Assembly: GCA_023387375.1 (NCBI GenBank)
Contig: JAEWIE010000040.1
Coordinates: forward strand, 124,001-188,000
DNA from: Bacteroidota bacterium
Lineage (GTDB): Bacteria > Bacteroidota > Bacteroidia > Flavobacteriales > Weeksellaceae
DNA: 64,000 nucleotides
Direction: 5' to 3'
In this document: one piece after another, positions 16,410 through 24,684 of the stretch
How positions within the stretch are numbered: position 1 is the first letter of the stretch
Layout of the letters: each line of letters begins with the position of its first letter
Position numbers and translations under genes: made by a program
The notes under the pieces: model-generated
Told to the model about the DNA's origin: nothing
Seen by the model: only the letters and a program-made list of their open reading frames with translations
Databases searched by the model: none

Positions 16410-17782
16410 AACTTTTCAAAAAATTCATTTGCAAAGGATTCTAAACTAGGGTCTCGTGCACCCATTAACAGTATCACGCTTTGCGAATTGATATGGGAAC
16501 GCATTTTTTCTAAAAGGTCTTTTCGATCCTCTACAAAAAAAGCTTGCTTCCCTGTATTTTTTATTCCTTTTACTAAATCATTAGCAGAAATATCCTTTGT
16601 AGCAGTGCCTCCGGCGTAGTAGATTTCGCTCATCCATATCTCATCGCTCTCCCGTAGTGCCGATGAAATCTCCTGGATAAAATCATTCTTTAAAAAGCGT
16701 GTCGGACCAAACCCATGAGGCTGAAACCACGCAATTACCTTTGGCCTAACGGCTTGCACCGCACGAATAGATGCTGCGCATTTTGCAGGATTATGAGCAT
16801 AATCATCAATTAGCCATGTTCCGTTTTTTTCTCCAATTATTTGGTGGCGACGAAATATCCCTTCGTACGATTTTAAACTTTCTGCGCAGGTTTGCAAATC
16901 AACTCCTATTTTATGAGCTACTGCTACTGCCGCTGCAGCATTCTCTGCACTATGCTGTCCCAGTGCATTCATTTCAAATTTTTGCGAACGAATTTCAAAA
17001 CCAATTTCAAATTCGTTTTGATTATAATTCGTCACATTGTAAAAAGCTTCTGGTGTTTTGAATCCAAAATCCTCATTTTTATTTGCAGAAAGCCTTCGCG
17101 TTAGTTCATGACCTAAATTCACGATGAAGCTACCAGTTGTATTTGATTTAAACTGCTGAAAAAGTGAAATCAATTCCTCGATTTCTTGATGGTCCTTGTC
17201 AATATTGAGAAGTAGTCCAATTTCTGGTGTGTACTGAATCACAGATCCATCACTTTCATCTGCTTCAATAATTAACCACTCTCCTTTTCCGACGTACGCA
17301 TTCCCAATCTTACCTTCTTTAATTATGCTAGTCAAACCCGCACCTGTAATTATGCTTGGATCCAAATTTCCATCCTTCAGGATTTGAAAAAGCATGGCCG
17401 CGGTTGTACTTTTCCCTGATGTGCCTGCGACGGCTACTGTTCGCTTACTTTTAGCGATTAAAGCTAAAAGTTCGCTTCTTTTGATTATAGGAATCCCTAA
17501 CTCTTTTGCCTTTTTTACATCTGCTACTGTATCTTCAATCGCACTCGAAACCACCACTAAATCTGTCGATGCAGAAATTCCCGAACCGTCTTGAGCAAAA
17601 CAGTGTACACCTTCTTTTTCAAGTTGTTCTTTGGTTCGATTGTAATCTTGTGAATTAAAAAACCGATCGCTTCCTGCCACCTGTTTTCCCACTCCGCTTA
17701 GGTACTGGGCAATCGCACTCATGCCCACTCCCGCTACTCCGATAAAAAAAACAGTATTGAACTGGGAAATATCTTTAATCAT
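16406..17782 (-). CDS. Divergent MurC-like Mur ligase
   Basis: A 458-residue three-domain Mur ligase. The N-terminal Rossmann domain FIGVAGVGMSAIAQYL is the MurC/Mpl substrate motif. The P-loop is GTSGKST rather than the usual GT(H/N)GKTTT, the central domain has EADESDGSV as in MurC, and the C-terminal domain has DDYAHNPAK and FQPHGFGPTRF where MurC has DDYGHHPTE and FQPHRFTRT. The fold and UDP-MurNAc side of the site look like MurC; the rest is unusual. The canonical murC is expected in the dcw cluster beyond the window end, so this is probably a paralog with its own substrate or a recycling role. It overlaps rsmI by 4 bases. Confidence 0.8.
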   Translation of the reverse strand: MIKDISQFNTVFFIGVAGVGMSAIAQYLSGVGKQVAGSDRFFNSQDYNRTKEQLEKEGVHCFAQDGSGISASTDLVVVSSAIEDTVADVKKAKELGIPIIKRSELLALIAKSKRTVAVAGTSGKSTTAAMLFQILKDGNLDPSIITGAGLTSIIKEGKIGNAYVGKGEWLIIEADESDGSVIQYTPEIGLLLNIDKDHQEIEELISLFQQFKSNTTGSFIVNLGHELTRRLSANKNEDFGFKTPEAFYNVTNYNQNEFEIGFEIRSQKFEMNALGQHSAENAAAAVAVAHKIGVDLQTCAESLKSYEGIFRRHQIIGEKNGTWLIDDYAHNPAKCAASIRAVQAVRPKVIAWFQPHGFGPTRFLKNDFIQEISSALRESDEIWMSEIYYAGGTATKDISANDLVKGIKNTGKQAFFVEDRKDLLEKMRSHINSQSVILLMGARDPSLESFANEFFEKL

Positions 17783-17822
17783 ACGCTATTAGGTTGTAAA
17801 ATTTGTTTTCGATGGGGTGCTA

Positions 17823-18875
17823 TTACTGAAATTTATTTTCCACAAGCATCCAAAGTCTCTGGGCATACTCATCCACTTTTTTCCAACCTCTCTTGTGGTA
17901 AACTTGGCTTAAATAGTCTTTGGCCTCCTCTAAATTTTGAAACTCATTTAGTTCATTTACCGTATGGTTTAATTCCGATTGACTTCCGTCAAATAAAATC
18001 TTGGTAAATGCTATTCGATCGTTCAAATCCAATTTAAAGTGCGATCTTTCTTTGGTTTTGATAGGGGTTTCTATCTCTAAAATATTCTTACTCGCAACTC
18101 TACTGTGACTAGAGGAAGGTGCCTCATCTAGCTCTTCGTCATCAAATAAGGAGTGGACTGATCCTGTTAAACCTTTGATATGCGCAAGTTTGATTTTCTT
18201 TGCATTTTTATGTGCTTGCGACTGCGACTGCGTTTCTGTTGGGAGAAGAGCTTCCTGCTCATTTTCTTTTTCAACTTCAACCTCTTGAAGCGGCTTTGTT
18301 TCTTCATATACTATTGACTCTGCACTTGCTTCTATCGGCTCAAAGGTTTCGCTTTCCTCCTCTATTATTTTTTTTGTGTCTAGAGACGCACTTTCTTCAA
18401 TATAAACTTCATCTTCTGTCAAGACACTTGAGGCTTCTAACTCTGGTACAAGTTCAATATCGGTATCTCTAGTTTTGCTTTCTACATAATCTTCTTGCGT
18501 TTGTTCTAAGAACTCCGCTTCTATGTTTTCCTTCTCTCCTGGCTCCGAGTTATGCTCAGGCTCTATATATTGGCTCTCTACTTCTTGCGTACTAGGACCT
18601 GCAATTTCAAAATTAAAAGCGGCCCTTTGCTCTTCTATTTCATTCTGTACCTGCAGATCGTTTTCGTTCGGTTCCTCTTCTGTCACTTGAATAGGAGGCG
18701 TAAAATTGGAAATATTTTGACTACAATGTTTTAAAAAAGCGATTTTTTCTACCAATGTATCAAGTTTCACTTTCTGATCGATTAGATCCGTTTCTGAATC
18801 AATTTTTTGTAAATCTGCGATAATCTCCTTGCAGTCTTCAAAATATTGTAATCTTAAATCTTCGATCGTAGTCAT
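17823..18875 (-). CDS. Conserved hypothetical protein with long acidic linker
   Basis: 350 residues in three parts. Residues 1-65 form a predicted helical segment (MTTIEDLRLQYFEDCK). Residues about 66-260 are extremely rich in Glu, Gln, Ser and Thr with almost no aromatic core, and look disordered. Residues about 275-350 form a compact domain (LDLNDRIAFTKILFDGSQ and YHKRGWKKVDEYAQRLW). The folded C-terminal domain recurs in Flavobacteriia next to rsmI/tdk, as far as I recall; I know no function. It lies 40 bases upstream of the Mur ligase gene and may share its transcript. Divergent from tdk. Confidence 0.75.
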   Translation of the reverse strand: MTTIEDLRLQYFEDCKEIIADLQKIDSETDLIDQKVKLDTLVEKIAFLKHCSQNISNFTPPIQVTEEEPNENDLQVQNEIEEQRAAFNFEIAGPSTQEVESQYIEPEHNSEPGEKENIEAEFLEQTQEDYVESKTRDTDIELVPELEASSVLTEDEVYIEESASLDTKKIIEEESETFEPIEASAESIVYEETKPLQEVEVEKENEQEALLPTETQSQSQAHKNAKKIKLAHIKGLTGSVHSLFDDEELDEAPSSSHSRVASKNILEIETPIKTKERSHFKLDLNDRIAFTKILFDGSQSELNHTVNELNEFQNLEEAKDYLSQVYHKRGWKKVDEYAQRLWMLVENKFQ

Positions 18876-18935
18876 AGCTAACCTTATTAAATTTTCGTTA
18901 TTTTTGATGCTTCAAAACTACGGCTAATTTAACAA

Positions 18936-19523
18936 ATGTTTTTAGAAAATACAATTAATCACGCCAAGCAGAGTGGATGGATGGAAGTCATTTGCGGATC
19001 TATGTTTTCAGGAAAAACAGAGGAATTAATTCGCAGGCTTCGACGTGCAGAAATGGCAGGACAAGCCGTGGAAATCTTCAAGCCAAAATTAGACGTACGC
19101 TATGACGAAACACTTGTCGTCTCCCATAATGACAATAAGATTCGTAGTACGCCCGTCGAGAGTTCAAGTGAAATCTTATTACTAGGGTCAAATTGCAAAG
19201 TGGTAGGAATTGACGAGGCTCAATTTTTTGACCATGGTATTGTGGAGGTTGCAAATACACTAGCCAACAATGGAATTCGAGTCGTTATTGCTGGACTTGA
19301 TATGGACTTCCTAGGTCGTCCTTTTGGACCGATGCCTGATTTAATGGCCACTGCAGAATATGTGACCAAAGTACATGCGATTTGCAAAAGAACAGGGAAT
19401 CTAGCCAATTACTCCCTACGTATTACCGAAAGTAAAGACTTGGTTGAGCTCGGAGAAACCCAAAGTTACGAGGCGGTTAGTCGCAACGTATTTGTGGAAG
19501 AACTTGCCAATCGTAAAGAATAG
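18936..19523 (+). CDS. tdk: Thymidine kinase (type II)
   Basis: A 195-residue TK1-type thymidine kinase for salvage of thymidine to dTMP. P-loop GSMFSGKT at residues 21-28, GIDEAQFF as Walker B, and RPFGPMPDLMATAEYVTKVHAICKRTGN as the lasso/zinc region. The structural zinc ribbon of the family normally uses four cysteines; here only the first (HAICKRTG) remains and the C-terminal pair is replaced (YEAVSRNVF). The fold probably survives without zinc. It is followed after 18 bases by murF-alr. Confidence 0.96.
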   Translation: MFLENTINHAKQSGWMEVICGSMFSGKTEELIRRLRRAEMAGQAVEIFKPKLDVRYDETLVVSHNDNKIRSTPVESSSEILLLGSNCKVVGIDEAQFFDHGIVEVANTLANNGIRVVIAGLDMDFLGRPFGPMPDLMATAEYVTKVHAICKRTGNLANYSLRITESKDLVELGETQSYEAVSRNVFVEELANRKE

Positions 19524-19541
19524 TTTCATAATTAAAAACCA

Positions 19542-21989
19542 ATGAATTATACTGCTCAACAGATTGCAGAAATCACCAACTCGGAACTGATTGGTGACAA
19601 AAACCGTCGTGTACAAAAAATTGCATTTGATAGCCGTATTATCTACTCAACCGAAAACACGGCCTTTCTTGCCATTACAACACCTAAAAGCAGTGGAATT
19701 AAATACATTAGCGAGGCAAGAGAGAAAGGTATTGATGTTATTATTTCAGAAAAGTACTTACCTGAGTATAGGGATCTAACCTGGATTATAGTGAAAGATT
19801 CTCAAGTGTTTTTACAACAGCTTGCCTCTTATCACTTAAGACAGTTCAAAAATCTAAAAACGATTGGTATTACGGGAAGCAATGGTAAAACAGTTGTAAA
19901 AGAATGGCTATACCAAAGCCTTTGGGACCGCCAAAAAACAGTCAAAAGTCCAAAGAGTTTCAATTCTCAAATTGGACTTCCCCTATCCATTTTACAATTA
20001 GGATCTGAGGATCGTTTAGGTCTGTTCGAGGTCGGGATTTCAAAACCTGGAGAAATGGAAAGTTTAGAAGCCATACTTTCTCCTGAAATTGGGATCTTAA
20101 CTCATATTGGGTCCGCACATTTGTATCATTTTAATGGAGAAAGCCAACTAATCGACGAAAAACTTAAACTTTTTAAACATTCTCACACAATCATCTTTTC
20201 GGGAGATAATCTTGAGGTTTACCGAAAAATGAATTCAGAGTATGCGGACCGTGAACTTTTAAGTTTTGGATTTAAATCGCATAACGATGTTCACATAATT
20301 GGCGATTGGCAAGATGTGAAGAAAGACGTTCAAATTCAGTTGAAAGATGAGCAAATAGAGTTACCGGTTCAACAGCGAGATCATGCGACTTTAAACAACG
20401 CGCTATGTATCTTAACAACCCTCACGTTTCTAGGTTTCTCGGCCTCGGAGGCCATCGCAAAAATTAATGCTCTGAAAGGAGTGGAAATGAGACTCGAAAG
20501 TGTGAATGGGCAAAAAGGAAATTTAATTATAAATGATTCCTTTAATTTAGATCTCGATTCTTTAATTACCTCCTTCCAGTTTATAAAAGAGTACCAAAAG
20601 CAAGAAAAAAACTTGGTACTCACCGATTTTTTTGAAGGAAAGAACACAAAAGGCTTGTATGAGCGAGTGGCTAAACTCACCAATGAACAGGAATTTGATA
20701 CCGTTTTTCTTGTCGGTGAGGAAATAACGCAATATGCTTCTCTTTTCGAATCGAAAACCTATACTTTTCGGCATACTCAAGAGCTGATGTCCAGTCCTAT
20801 TCTTAATCGTATAGAAGACTCACTCATCCTGTTAAAGGGAGCTCGCCGATTCGAAATTGAGCGTTTGAAAAACCAACTGGAGCTGCAAAAACATGACACC
20901 GTACTTGAAATAGACCTTAACGCAATTCTGCATAATATTAACGTTCATAAATCTCTTTTAAAGCCACAAACAAAAATGATGGCTATGGTAAAAGCCTATG
21001 CATACGGCTTAGGGGGTTATGAGATTGCCGAATTCCTGCAGCATCATCATATTGACTATTTAGGTGTAGCTTATGCAGATGAAGGAGTGGAGCTTCGAAA
21101 AAATGGAATTACGACGCCTATTATGGTGATGAATCCAGAGCAGCATAGTTATGCGACCATCATCGACTATAATCTTGAGCCTGAAATTTATAGTTTTCGA
21201 GTCCTGTCCCTCTTTTGTGAACAATTAGAACAAAAAGGGTATTTAGGATCATATCCGATTCATATTAAAGTGGAAACGGGTATGCATAGACTAGGGTTTA
21301 AAGAATCAGAAATGCAAGCGCTTGCTGAAAAGATTAAGCATCTCAACGTTCACGTTAAATCCATTTTCTCTCACTTATCCACTTCCGACATACCGCAAGA
21401 AGAAGCCTACGTCAGAAGCCAAGTTGAAACTTTTGAAAGAATTACCACTTCTTTTACCTCTCTACTCGGATATACACCTCTACGTCACATCTTGAACTCA
21501 TCGGGGATTGCCAATTATTCTGAGTATCAATTTGACATGGTTCGTATCGGAATTGGGATGGTGGGTATCAGCTCTTCCCAGCCCATTAAGGACTCGTTGC
21601 AAAATGTCGTACGCTTCAAAACGGTTATTTCTCAAATCTCTAAGATTAAAAAAGGCGAATCTGTGGGATACAGCCGAAACTTCATTGCCGCGCAAGATAC
21701 TCGAATCGCGACCATACCCGTAGGATATGCGGATGGTATTCCTCGCCGTATTGGGAATAAAAAAGCCTTCGTAAACGTAAAAGAAACCTTGGTTCCTATA
21801 GTTGGAAACATTTGTATGGATATGCTCATGCTTGATATTGGAATTTTAGATGTGCAAGAAGGAGATTCGGTCACGCTATTTAATGGCAGTCCTTCGCTGG
21901 AAGATTTTGCTGTATATTGTGAAACAATCCCTTATGAAGTTCTTACCTCCATCTCACGTCGCGTTAAACGAATTTATATTAAAACGTAA
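19542..21989 (+). CDS. murF-alr: Fused UDP-MurNAc-tripeptide:D-Ala-D-Ala ligase (MurF) and alanine racemase
   Basis: An 815-residue fusion. Residues 1-450 are MurF, which adds D-Ala-D-Ala to the peptidoglycan precursor: ATP-binding TGSNGKT near residue 112, GILTHIGSAHLYHF, and the C-terminal INDSFNLDLDSL replacing the common DDTYNANPDS. Residues about 455-815 are a PLP alanine racemase: the Schiff-base lysine is Lys484 in MVKAYAYG, the catalytic Tyr is Tyr710 in GYSRNF, followed by IPVGYADGIPRR and GNICMDM. Linking the racemase that supplies D-Ala to the ligase that uses it is a known Bacteroidota arrangement. Its stop overlaps the next ATG by one base. Confidence 0.97.
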   Translation: MNYTAQQIAEITNSELIGDKNRRVQKIAFDSRIIYSTENTAFLAITTPKSSGIKYISEAREKGIDVIISEKYLPEYRDLTWIIVKDSQVFLQQLASYHLRQFKNLKTIGITGSNGKTVVKEWLYQSLWDRQKTVKSPKSFNSQIGLPLSILQLGSEDRLGLFEVGISKPGEMESLEAILSPEIGILTHIGSAHLYHFNGESQLIDEKLKLFKHSHTIIFSGDNLEVYRKMNSEYADRELLSFGFKSHNDVHIIGDWQDVKKDVQIQLKDEQIELPVQQRDHATLNNALCILTTLTFLGFSASEAIAKINALKGVEMRLESVNGQKGNLIINDSFNLDLDSLITSFQFIKEYQKQEKNLVLTDFFEGKNTKGLYERVAKLTNEQEFDTVFLVGEEITQYASLFESKTYTFRHTQELMSSPILNRIEDSLILLKGARRFEIERLKNQLELQKHDTVLEIDLNAILHNINVHKSLLKPQTKMMAMVKAYAYGLGGYEIAEFLQHHHIDYLGVAYADEGVELRKNGITTPIMVMNPEQHSYATIIDYNLEPEIYSFRVLSLFCEQLEQKGYLGSYPIHIKVETGMHRLGFKESEMQALAEKIKHLNVHVKSIFSHLSTSDIPQEEAYVRSQVETFERITTSFTSLLGYTPLRHILNSSGIANYSEYQFDMVRIGIGMVGISSSQPIKDSLQNVVRFKTVISQISKIKKGESVGYSRNFIAAQDTRIATIPVGYADGIPRRIGNKKAFVNVKETLVPIVGNICMDMLMLDIGILDVQEGDSVTLFNGSPSLEDFAVYCETIPYEVLTSISRRVKRIYIKT

Positions 21990-24154
21990 TGAAGAAGTTT
22001 CTAAGTTTCCTACTCGTCTTCTATTTATGCCTAAGCCTTCAAGCCCAGGTTAAAGAAGGCCTTGTCATCCCTCCAAATGCAAAAATTGGGCTTTCACTTT
22101 CTGGAGGTGGAGCTAAGGGGTTTGCCCATATAGGTGTACTTAAAGTAATCGACTCTTTAGGGGTTAAAATCGATTATATTTCAGGGACTAGTATGGGGGC
22201 TATTGTAGGCGGGTTATACGCTTCGGGCTATCGTGCATCTGATATTGAGCAAATCGTGATGAAGACGGATTTCTATACTCTAATCGCGAATGAAAAGACG
22301 AGACAAGAAACTTCATTTTTTAACAAATCAGTGGATAAATACCTACTTACGATTCCCATTAAAGATGGGAAAGTAAATGTTCTTCCCACCGCAATTTCAT
22401 CGGGTCAGAAGAACATTTACATGTTAAAAGAATTGTTTAAAAATGTATCCAATGTAGATGATTTTTCAAAACTTCCGATCCCTTTTATGTGTGTGGCTAC
22501 TAATTTAGAGACCGGTAAAATGGAACTCTTTGAAAAAGGAGATCTTGTTAGTGCCATAATGGCAAGCTCCGCCTTCCCCTCTTTAATGGATCCTGTACAG
22601 ATTGGCGATTCTCTTTACATTGATGGTGCAATGACTGTAAACTACCCTTCGAAACCTTTAAAAGACAAAGGGATTGATATCGTGATTGGAGTGGATCTAA
22701 GTCAAGGCCTTGCGACCAGAGATCAATTAAATAGTTTAATAGCCATCCTTAACCAAGTAACAGATTACTCGATTCAAAAAGAGACAAAGAATCAATATCA
22801 ATATACAGATATCAATATCCATCCTAATCTAGAGGGACTTACTGCTACAAGTTATGGCGATAAACAAAATATTCTTTCCAAGGGATACCAAGAGGCATTA
22901 AAGTATAGTTCTGTGTTGGATTCGCTTCCAAAATCACACGAAAATCGTCTCAGGGCACCCTCCAACCCTATTTTTAATAACGTATACAAAATTGAAGGAA
23001 TACAGCTGGAGAACAATAAAATTTTTAGTAGTGATTACGTACAAGGGAAAATGAATTTGACACTGCCCTCACTACAAAGTTATACCTCAATTAACAAAAT
23101 GATTGATAAATTGTATGCTACAAATCACTACAAACTAATCAATTACGACCTCATCCAAGAGAACGACAAAACAATTTTAAAACTGACAGTAAATGAGGAT
23201 GAAACGCGATTATTTTTGAAGTTCGGACTCCATTATGATGAAATCTTTAAAACGGGTCTGCTACTTAATTTTACAGCAAAACGACTGCTATTTAGGAATT
23301 CAACAATTTCTGCTGATATTGTACTAGGGGATGCCCCCCGGTATTATTTTAATTATTTTATTGACAATGGATATATCCCTGGATTTGGACTCTATTCCTC
23401 ACGAATGTCATACGATTTAAAAGACAAGAATTCCATTATCTATCAAAAACAGACGTGGTATCGAAATGATATATTTATCCAATCTGTCTGGCAGGACCGT
23501 TACGCCATCGGAGGTGGGCTTAGTCATGATCATTTTGAATCTCAAATACCAAGTTCGACCGAATCGACCAAGGATCAATTTCTTAATCCTTATATTTTCA
23601 TTAAAAGCGACACCCAGGACGATCGAGACTTTGCGACGCGAGGTATCTACTTATATGTAGAAGGCAAATTAATAGACGTATTGGACAAGCAAGTAGATAA
23701 TTCCATTTTCCAAGCAAAGGCAAATGTGAATATCAATATCCCGGTAACCTCTTATTATACAAATAGACTTCAAATGATGCTGGGACTGTCAATCGGAGAA
23801 CAACCGAGTCCTTTTTATGAATACAAGCTAGGCGGCATTTTTGGTCAAAATATGGGTAATCTAATACCATTTAATGGATATGAGCTAGGACAAGAAGGAG
23901 GAAACAACGTTTTAATGATTTCCAATGATCTGCAATTCAAACTAAATAAAAATCTATTTCTAACCCCGAATGTATCGGTTGCAACGGTATTTGATTCGTT
24001 AGAAAATACCCAATTCTTTGATATCATGCATTCCTCAGTCGGACTCACAGCTGGCTATAGATCTCCTTTCGGGCAGATTAAACTCAATTATAGCAAATCT
24101 CTTACAATTAATAATGAAGGGTTATTCACTGTAATCCTAGGACACTGGTTTTAA
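21989..24154 (+). CDS. Patatin-like phospholipase with C-terminal outer-membrane barrel
   Basis: 721 residues. A signal peptide (LSFLLVFYLCLSLQAQ) precedes a patatin domain, about residues 30-240: oxyanion loop SGGGAKG, nucleophile Ser68 in GTSMG and catalytic Asp212 in DGAMTVNYP. A POTRA-like middle section (about 320-400) is followed by a beta-rich region ending GHWF, with a terminal Phe as in BamA/Omp85-type barrels. The layout is that of patatin-Omp85 proteins such as PlpD relatives, where the lipase is displayed or passed through its own barrel. Substrate unknown. TAATG overlap with murF-alr suggests coupling. Confidence 0.9.
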   Translation: MKKFLSFLLVFYLCLSLQAQVKEGLVIPPNAKIGLSLSGGGAKGFAHIGVLKVIDSLGVKIDYISGTSMGAIVGGLYASGYRASDIEQIVMKTDFYTLIANEKTRQETSFFNKSVDKYLLTIPIKDGKVNVLPTAISSGQKNIYMLKELFKNVSNVDDFSKLPIPFMCVATNLETGKMELFEKGDLVSAIMASSAFPSLMDPVQIGDSLYIDGAMTVNYPSKPLKDKGIDIVIGVDLSQGLATRDQLNSLIAILNQVTDYSIQKETKNQYQYTDINIHPNLEGLTATSYGDKQNILSKGYQEALKYSSVLDSLPKSHENRLRAPSNPIFNNVYKIEGIQLENNKIFSSDYVQGKMNLTLPSLQSYTSINKMIDKLYATNHYKLINYDLIQENDKTILKLTVNEDETRLFLKFGLHYDEIFKTGLLLNFTAKRLLFRNSTISADIVLGDAPRYYFNYFIDNGYIPGFGLYSSRMSYDLKDKNSIIYQKQTWYRNDIFIQSVWQDRYAIGGGLSHDHFESQIPSSTESTKDQFLNPYIFIKSDTQDDRDFATRGIYLYVEGKLIDVLDKQVDNSIFQAKANVNINIPVTSYYTNRLQMMLGLSIGEQPSPFYEYKLGGIFGQNMGNLIPFNGYELGQEGGNNVLMISNDLQFKLNKNLFLTPNVSVATVFDSLENTQFFDIMHSSVGLTAGYRSPFGQIKLNYSKSLTINNEGLFTVILGHWF

Positions 24155-24155
24155 T

Positions 24156-24563
24156 ATGATAAATTATTTTTTTGAACAGATTCCTTCTGCGGATATACAA
24201 GCCTCAACAACAGAGTGGTTAACGTCATTAGTTGAAGAAGAAGGTAAAAAGGTCGGTGAAATCTCGTACATTTTCTGCGACGACGAATACCTACTTTCGA
24301 TTAACAAAACCTATTTACAACACGATTACTATACAGATATTATCACTTTTGACTATGTAAAGGGTAACATAATAAACGCAGATATTTTCGTATCTTTGCC
24401 CCGCGTTTTAGAAAATTCAAAGTCATTATCAACAACTTACGACCAAGAATTTCATCGAGTGCTTGCTCATGGCCTACTCCACTTATGTGGATACAAGGAC
24501 AAAACCACAGAAGAGGAAGCCCAAATGCGCGCAAAAGAAAACTTCTATCTTGAAAAGCGATAG
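24156..24563 (+). CDS. ybeY: Endoribonuclease/rRNA maturation factor YbeY
   Basis: A 135-residue metal-dependent RNase needed for 16S rRNA 3' end maturation and ribosome quality control. The metal motif is HGLLHLCGYKDK: the first two His are kept, while the third family His (in GYDH) is replaced, with Asp available at that position. Upstream is LLSINKTYLQHDYYTDIITFDY, the conserved N-terminal half of the active site. It starts 1 base after the patatin gene stop and is probably co-transcribed with it. Confidence 0.93.
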   Translation: MINYFFEQIPSADIQASTTEWLTSLVEEEGKKVGEISYIFCDDEYLLSINKTYLQHDYYTDIITFDYVKGNIINADIFVSLPRVLENSKSLSTTYDQEFHRVLAHGLLHLCGYKDKTTEEEAQMRAKENFYLEKR

Positions 24564-24633
24564 GGATACTTAAAAGAAGGATAATTGTTTACCTTCCTCT
24601 CTGCATTCAACTTCTACTTTTCAGATATAAGAA

Positions 24634-24659
24634 TTCAATGTTTCACGTGAAACATTGAA
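24634..24659. other. parS: parS centromere site 1 (26-bp palindrome with canonical core)
   Basis: The core TGTTTCACGTGAAACA (24639-24654) equals the canonical chromosomal ParB-binding parS sequence. The inverted symmetry extends five bases on each side to 26 bp with no mismatch. It lies between ybeY and mnmG, 26 bases upstream of the mnmG start, and is not inside a coding region. Confidence 0.92.
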
Positions 24660-24684
24660 AAATTAATCCACTAGATTGGAAATT

